This document shows positions 59,855 through 64,000 of a DNA stretch of 64,000 bases, piece by piece. The stretch is from Enterobacter wuhouensis (lineage in GTDB: Bacteria > Pseudomonadota > Gammaproteobacteria > Enterobacterales > Enterobacteriaceae): NCBI RefSeq assembly GCF_004331265.1, contig NZ_SJOO01000010.1:62001-126000 (forward strand), given 5' to 3'. The notes beneath the pieces were generated by a model. That model was not told the origin of the DNA and searched no databases. It saw nothing but the letters and a program-made list of their open reading frames with translations. Within the stretch, counting starts at the first letter, position 1, and every line of letters begins with the position of its first letter. The position numbers were made by a program, and so were the translations under genes.

Positions 59855-61733
59855 ATTCGAAACCACTTTTGCAGATCTGGGCCTGAAGGCTCCTATCCTT
59901 GAAGCCCTTAACGATCTGGGTTACGAAAAACCATCTCCGATCCAGGCTGAGTGTATCCCACACCTGCTCTCTGGTCGTGACGTGCTGGGCATGGCCCAGA
60001 CTGGTAGCGGTAAAACTGCAGCGTTCTCGCTGCCGCTGCTGAACAACATCGATCCGGACCTGCGTGCACCGCAGATCCTCGTCCTGGCTCCAACCCGTGA
60101 ACTGGCTGTTCAGGTTGCAGAAGCTATGACGGAATTCTCTAAACATATGCGCGGCGTAAACGTGGTAGCCCTGTACGGCGGCCAGCGTTATGACGTGCAG
60201 TTACGCGCCCTGCGCCAGGGTCCACAGATTGTTGTCGGTACGCCGGGCCGTCTGCTGGATCACCTGAAGCGCGGTACTCTGGACCTCTCTAAACTGAGTG
60301 GCCTTGTACTGGATGAAGCAGATGAAATGCTGCGTATGGGCTTCATCGAAGACGTCGAAACTATCATGGCGCAGATCCCAGAAGGTCATCAGACCGCTCT
60401 GTTCTCTGCAACCATGCCGGAAGCAATCCGTCGCATTACCCGCCGCTTCATGAAAGAGCCGCAGGAAGTGCGTATTCAGTCAAGCGTTACCACTCGCCCG
60501 GACATCAGCCAGAGCTACTGGTCCGTGTACGGCATGCGCAAAAACGAAGCGCTGGTACGTTTCCTGGAAGCAGAAGATTTTGATGCGGCGATTATCTTCG
60601 TTCGTACCAAAAACGCGACTCTGGAAGTGGCTGAAGCCCTGGAGCGTAGCGGCTACAACAGCGCAGCGCTGAACGGCGACATGAACCAGGCCCTTCGTGA
60701 GCAGACTCTGGAACGTCTGAAAGACGGTCGTCTGGATATCCTGATTGCAACCGACGTGGCAGCACGTGGTCTGGACGTTGAGCGTATCAGCCTGGTTGTA
60801 AACTACGACATCCCAATGGATTCCGAGTCTTACGTTCACCGTATCGGTCGTACCGGTCGTGCGGGTCGTGCTGGCCGCGCGCTGCTGTTCGTTGAGAACC
60901 GCGAGCGTCGTCTGCTGCGTAACATTGAACGCACCATGAAGCTGACCATTCCAGAAGCTGACCTGCCAAATGCAGATCTGCTGGGCAAACGCCGCCTGGA
61001 AAAATTCGCCGCGAAAGTACAGCAGCAGCTGGAAAGCAGCGATCTGGATCAGTACCGTGCGCTGCTGTCGCAGATTCAGCCTACCGCTGAAGGCGAAGAG
61101 CTGGACATGGAAACCCTGGCTGCAGCACTGCTGAAAATGGCTCAGGGCGAACGTAGCCTGATCGTGCCGCCAGATGCGCCAATGCGTCCTAAGCGTGAAT
61201 TCCGTGACCGTGACGATCGTTTCGAACGTCGTGGCGACCGTAATGACCGTGGCCCGCGTGGCGATCGTCCAGAGCGTGGTGGTGAAGACCGTCCACGTCG
61301 CGAGCGTCGTGACGCTGGCGAAATGGAACTGTACCGCATTGAAGTTGGCCGTGATGACGGTGTTGAAGTTCGTCATATCGTTGGCGCGATCGCTAACGAA
61401 GGCGACATCAGCAGCCGTTACATTGGTAACATCAAGCTGTTCGGTACTCACTCCACCATCGAGCTGCCTAAAGGCATGCCGGGCGAAGTACTGCAGCACT
61501 TTACGCGCACCCGCATCCTGAACAAGCCGATGAACATGCAGCTGATGGGTGATGCACAGCCTCGCTCCGATCGCGGTGGTGAACGTCGTGGCGGTGGTCG
61601 CAGCTTCGGTGGCGAGCGTCGTGAAGGCGGTCGTAGCGAAGGTCGCGGTGAACCACGTCGTTTTTCCGGCGAACGCCGTGAAAGCCGTGGCCCACGTCGT
61701 GACGAAGGCTCTAGCCGTCGCCGTGACGCGTAA
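59847..61733 (+). CDS. deaD: DEAD-box RNA helicase DeaD (CsdA)
   Basis: A 628-residue cold-shock helicase for 50S assembly and mRNA decay. Motif I AQTGSGKT, motif II DEAD (LDEADEMLRMGF), motif III SAT and motif VI HRIGRTGRAGR are all present. The dimerisation and RNA-binding domain is followed by a long Arg/Gly/Asp-rich tail with RGG-like repeats. The start at 59847 lies inside yrbN. A terminator follows. Confidence 0.98.
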   Translation: MAEFETTFADLGLKAPILEALNDLGYEKPSPIQAECIPHLLSGRDVLGMAQTGSGKTAAFSLPLLNNIDPDLRAPQILVLAPTRELAVQVAEAMTEFSKHMRGVNVVALYGGQRYDVQLRALRQGPQIVVGTPGRLLDHLKRGTLDLSKLSGLVLDEADEMLRMGFIEDVETIMAQIPEGHQTALFSATMPEAIRRITRRFMKEPQEVRIQSSVTTRPDISQSYWSVYGMRKNEALVRFLEAEDFDAAIIFVRTKNATLEVAEALERSGYNSAALNGDMNQALREQTLERLKDGRLDILIATDVAARGLDVERISLVVNYDIPMDSESYVHRIGRTGRAGRAGRALLFVENRERRLLRNIERTMKLTIPEADLPNADLLGKRRLEKFAAKVQQQLESSDLDQYRALLSQIQPTAEGEELDMETLAAALLKMAQGERSLIVPPDAPMRPKREFRDRDDRFERRGDRNDRGPRGDRPERGGEDRPRRERRDAGEMELYRIEVGRDDGVEVRHIVGAIANEGDISSRYIGNIKLFGTHSTIELPKGMPGEVLQHFTRTRILNKPMNMQLMGDAQPRSDRGGERRGGGRSFGGERREGGRSEGRGEPRRFSGERRESRGPRRDEGSSRRRDA

Positions 61734-61765
61734 GCCTTACGCACCTGACGTAAAGTAAAATATAC

Positions 61766-61796
61766 AGCCCCGATAAATGCTATCGGGGCTTTTTTT
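61766..61796 (+). terminator. Terminator after deaD
   Basis: AGCCCCGATA (61766-61775) and TATCGGGGCT (61781-61790) with a five-base loop and a run of seven T. Confidence 0.9.
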
Positions 61797-61812
61797 ATTT
61801 CTTTTGTACTCT

Positions 61813-61824
61813 TGTACTGGTACA
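61813..61824. promoter_or_regulatory. Palindrome in the mtr promoter, possible TrpR operator
   Basis: TGTACTGGTACA is a palindrome with a two-base centre, with TGTACT repeated just before it at 61805. In E. coli mtr is repressed by TrpR and activated by TyrR at such sites upstream of the start. The exact operator limits are inferred. Confidence 0.5.
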
Positions 61825-61875
61825 GTGCTGCACATTAACATGCATCACCGCATTATTGACTGGAGAAATGGCTGT

Positions 61876-63120
61876 ATGGCGACACTAACCACCACCCAAA
61901 CGTCACCTTCGCTGCTTGGCGGCGTGGTGATCATCGGCGGTACCATCATTGGTGCTGGGATGTTTTCCCTGCCTGTGGTCATGTCCGGTGCGTGGTTCTT
62001 CTGGTCGCTGGCGGCGCTGGTGTTCACCTGGTTCTGCATGCTCCACTCCGGGCTGATGATCCTTGAGGCGAACCTGAACTACCGCATTGGCTCAAGCTTC
62101 GACACCATCACCAAAGATCTGCTGGGCAAAGGCTGGAACCTGGTGAACGGGCTGTCCATCGCGTTTGTGCTCTACATCCTGACCTACGCATATATTTCGG
62201 CGAGCGGCTCAATCCTGCATCACACCTTCTCAGAGATGTCGCTAAACGTTCCGGCGCGGCTGGCGGGGCTGTGCTTTGCGCTGGCTGTGGCGTTTATCGT
62301 CTGGATGAGTACCAAAGCGGTGAGCCGCATGACGGCGATCGTGCTGGGTGCGAAGGTCATCACCTTCTTCCTGACCTTCGGCAGCCTGCTGGGGCACGTG
62401 ACGCCCGCCACGCTGTTTAACGTCGCGGAAGTGAATACCTCCTACACGCCGTACCTGCTGATGACGCTGCCGTTCTGTCTGGCGTCGTTCGGCTACCACG
62501 GCAACGTGCCGAGCCTGATGAAGTACTACGGCAAAGATCCGCGCACCATCGTGAAGTGTCTGGTCTACGGCACGCTGCTGGCGCTGGGGCTGTATGTGAT
62601 TTGGCTGCTGGGGACGATGGGCAACATCCCGCGTCCAGAATTTATCGGCATTGCGCAAAAGGGCGGTAACATCGACGTGCTGGTGCAGGCCCTGAGCGGC
62701 GTGCTGAACAGCCGCAGCCTGGATCTTCTGCTGGTAGTCTTCTCTAACTTTGCGGTGGCGAGCTCTTTCCTCGGCGTGACCCTGGGGCTGTTTGACTACC
62801 TGGCGGATCTGTTTGGCTTTGATGATTCTGCCATGGGGCGCTTCAAAACCGCGCTGCTGACGTTCCTGCCGCCGATTGTGGGCGGCCTGCTGTGGCCGAA
62901 CGGCTTCCTCTACGCCATTGGCTATGCAGGGCTGGCGGCAACCATCTGGGCGGCGATTGTACCGGCGCTGCTGGCGCGTAAATCACGTAAACGCTTCGGC
63001 AGCCCCAAATTCCGCGTCTGGGGCGGCAAGCCGATGATTGCGCTGATCCTGGTGTTTGGCGTTGGCAACGCGCTGGTTCACGTGCTGTCGAGCTTTAACC
63101 TGTTGCCCGTGTATCAGTAA
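61876..63120 (+). CDS. mtr: High-affinity tryptophan permease Mtr
   Basis: A 414-residue inner-membrane transporter of the aromatic amino acid permease (HAAAP) family with about eleven membrane segments, importing tryptophan with protons. The N-terminal family motif GGTIIGAGMFSLPV is near residue 20. The start at 61876 (MATLTTTQTSP) gives the E. coli length; an in-frame extension upstream crosses the promoter and was rejected. Confidence 0.97.
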   Translation: MATLTTTQTSPSLLGGVVIIGGTIIGAGMFSLPVVMSGAWFFWSLAALVFTWFCMLHSGLMILEANLNYRIGSSFDTITKDLLGKGWNLVNGLSIAFVLYILTYAYISASGSILHHTFSEMSLNVPARLAGLCFALAVAFIVWMSTKAVSRMTAIVLGAKVITFFLTFGSLLGHVTPATLFNVAEVNTSYTPYLLMTLPFCLASFGYHGNVPSLMKYYGKDPRTIVKCLVYGTLLALGLYVIWLLGTMGNIPRPEFIGIAQKGGNIDVLVQALSGVLNSRSLDLLLVVFSNFAVASSFLGVTLGLFDYLADLFGFDDSAMGRFKTALLTFLPPIVGGLLWPNGFLYAIGYAGLAATIWAAIVPALLARKSRKRFGSPKFRVWGGKPMIALILVFGVGNALVHVLSSFNLLPVYQ

Positions 63121-63129
63121 GTCTTTTGT

Positions 63130-63199
63130 GCCGGATGGCGGCTACGCCTTTTCCGGCCTACGCGATCCCGTAGGCCCGGTAAGCGCAGCGCCACCGGGC
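63130..63199. repeat. Paired REP element between mtr and yhbW
   Basis: GCCGGATGGCGGCTACGCCT onward and, in the opposite sense, GTAGGCCCGGTAAGCGCAGC onward. It lies between convergent gene ends. Confidence 0.85.
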
Positions 63200-63209
63200 G
63201 AAACAATGG

Positions 63210-64000
63210 CTACCCCACCAGCTCCTCTTTCACCTGCATCGCCAGGTCAAACGAATGCAAACGCGCCTGGTGATCGAAAATCTGACCGTTAACCATAATC
63301 TCATCCGCCTGCGTCTCGCGCAGTACCGCGTCCAGCCCGTGGCGCACTTTCGCTTTATCACCCACCAGCGACATGCTCAGCGCCTGCTGAACGCCATACT
63401 GTTCGGAGGCGGACCACAGCTGGTGCATATTCTCTACCGGCGGCGGAAGCTGGCCGGTCTCGCCGCGGCGCAGCTTCATAAACGCCTGCTGCATTGAGGT
63501 AAACAGGAATTCAGCGTCGCGGTTGCTGTCTGCGGCAATGATGTTAATACATACCATCGCGTACGGCTTCTCAAGACGCTCGGACGGTTTGAAGTTCGTG
63601 CGGTACAGATGCAGCGCCTGGTGCAGCATATCCGGCGCGAAGTGCGAGGCAAACGCAAACGGCAGCCCCAGCTGTGCGGCGAGCTGGGCGCTGTACAGGC
63701 TTGAGCCTAGCAGCCACACCGGGATCTTCTCACCGTAACCCGGTACCGGGCGCACGTGCGGGTTCGGATCGCGCGCGTCGAACCAGTCTACCAGCTCGGC
63801 CACGTCGCGCGGGAAGTTGTCGATATCACCGCTCATATGGCGGCGCAGGGCGCGCATGGTTGGCTGGTCGCTGCCCGGCGCGCGGCCAAGCCCCAGGTCA
63901 ATTCGGCCTGGGTATAAGGTATTCAGCGTACCAAACTGCTCGGCGATAACGAGCGGGGCATGGTTCGGCAGCATCACGCCGCCGGAGCCCAGGTGCAGGG
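63210..64000 (-). CDS. yhbW: Luciferase-like monooxygenase YhbW, 3' part, cut by window end
   Basis: The last 262 residues of a flavin-dependent luciferase-like protein of about 335 residues; substrate unknown. Seen are LGSGGVMLPNHAPLVIAEQ at the window edge, then YPGRIDLGLGRAPGSD, and the C-terminal DEIMVNGQIFDHQARL. The 5' end lies outside the window. It converges on mtr, as in E. coli. Confidence 0.94.
   Translation of the reverse strand, partial: LHLGSGGVMLPNHAPLVIAEQFGTLNTLYPGRIDLGLGRAPGSDQPTMRALRRHMSGDIDNFPRDVAELVDWFDARDPNPHVRPVPGYGEKIPVWLLGSSLYSAQLAAQLGLPFAFASHFAPDMLHQALHLYRTNFKPSERLEKPYAMVCINIIAADSNRDAEFLFTSMQQAFMKLRRGETGQLPPPVENMHQLWSASEQYGVQQALSMSLVGDKAKVRHGLDAVLRETQADEIMVNGQIFDHQARLHSFDLAMQVKEELVG

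Noticed and set aside
61560..61730. Short repeated CGTCGTG/GGCGG motifs
   Set aside because: They encode the Arg/Gly-rich C-terminal tail of DeaD; no independent repeat element.

Overview
The window is ordinary chromosomal DNA of an enterobacterium. Protein sequences and lengths match Escherichia coli K-12 counterparts closely. A dacB-pmrA-pmrB unit, ERIC and REP repeats, and the absence of yrbL and yhbX where K-12 has them suggest a genus near Enterobacter rather than Escherichia. The genus call is inference. No prophage, insertion sequence, CRISPR array, toxin-antitoxin pair or defence island was seen. Nearly every gene is a recognisable core gene.

Left part (1-15.9 kb). The 5' third of gltB (minus) diverges from yhcC (plus). 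Between yhcC and arcB, which are neighbours in K-12, lies a block of about 12.5 kb: yjgR, a single-chain dihydroxyacetone kinase, ahr, yjgM, valS-holC-pepA and lptF-lptG. In K-12 these genes sit near 96 min, in the order yjgM-valS-holC-pepA-lptF-lptG-yjgR-(idn genes)-ahr. The order here is a circular permutation of that. The left joint falls in the last codons of yhcC, which now ends on the antisense of the yjgR tail. This is the most unusual feature of the window.

Middle part (15.9-41 kb). arcB and the antisense-oriented ArcZ sRNA are followed by elbB-mtgA. Next comes the minus-strand run yrbG-kdsD-kdsC-lptC-lptA-lptB-rpoN-hpf-ptsN-rapZ-npr, covering Kdo and LPS transport, sigma-54 and nitrogen PTS. 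The plus-strand mlaFEDCB operon, for retrograde phospholipid transport, leads into ibaG-murA. sfsB and ispB (minus) then face rplU-rpmA-yhbE-obgE. A tightly packed dacB-pmrA-pmrB unit runs on the minus strand between obgE and greA.

Right part (41-64 kb). yhbY is divergent from rlmE-ftsH and folP-glmM, which are followed by secG-leuU. argG (minus) has a tandem pair of ArgR boxes. The metY-rimP-nusA-infB-rbfA-truB-rpsO-pnp cluster follows, with an ERIC and a REP element between infB and rbfA. After it come nlpI, the small gene yrbN overlapping deaD, mtr, and the 3' part of yhbW, which is cut by the window end. The envelope-building genes (lpt, kds, mla, murA, glmM, mtgA, dacB, ispB) and the translation/RNA genes (rimP through deaD) form the two functional themes.

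I did not find a wholly new biological system. The points most worth following are the rearranged block and its joints, an out-of-frame leader peptide candidate before gltB, the dacB-pmrAB operon, a diverged ArcZ 5' half, and several RNA hairpins.
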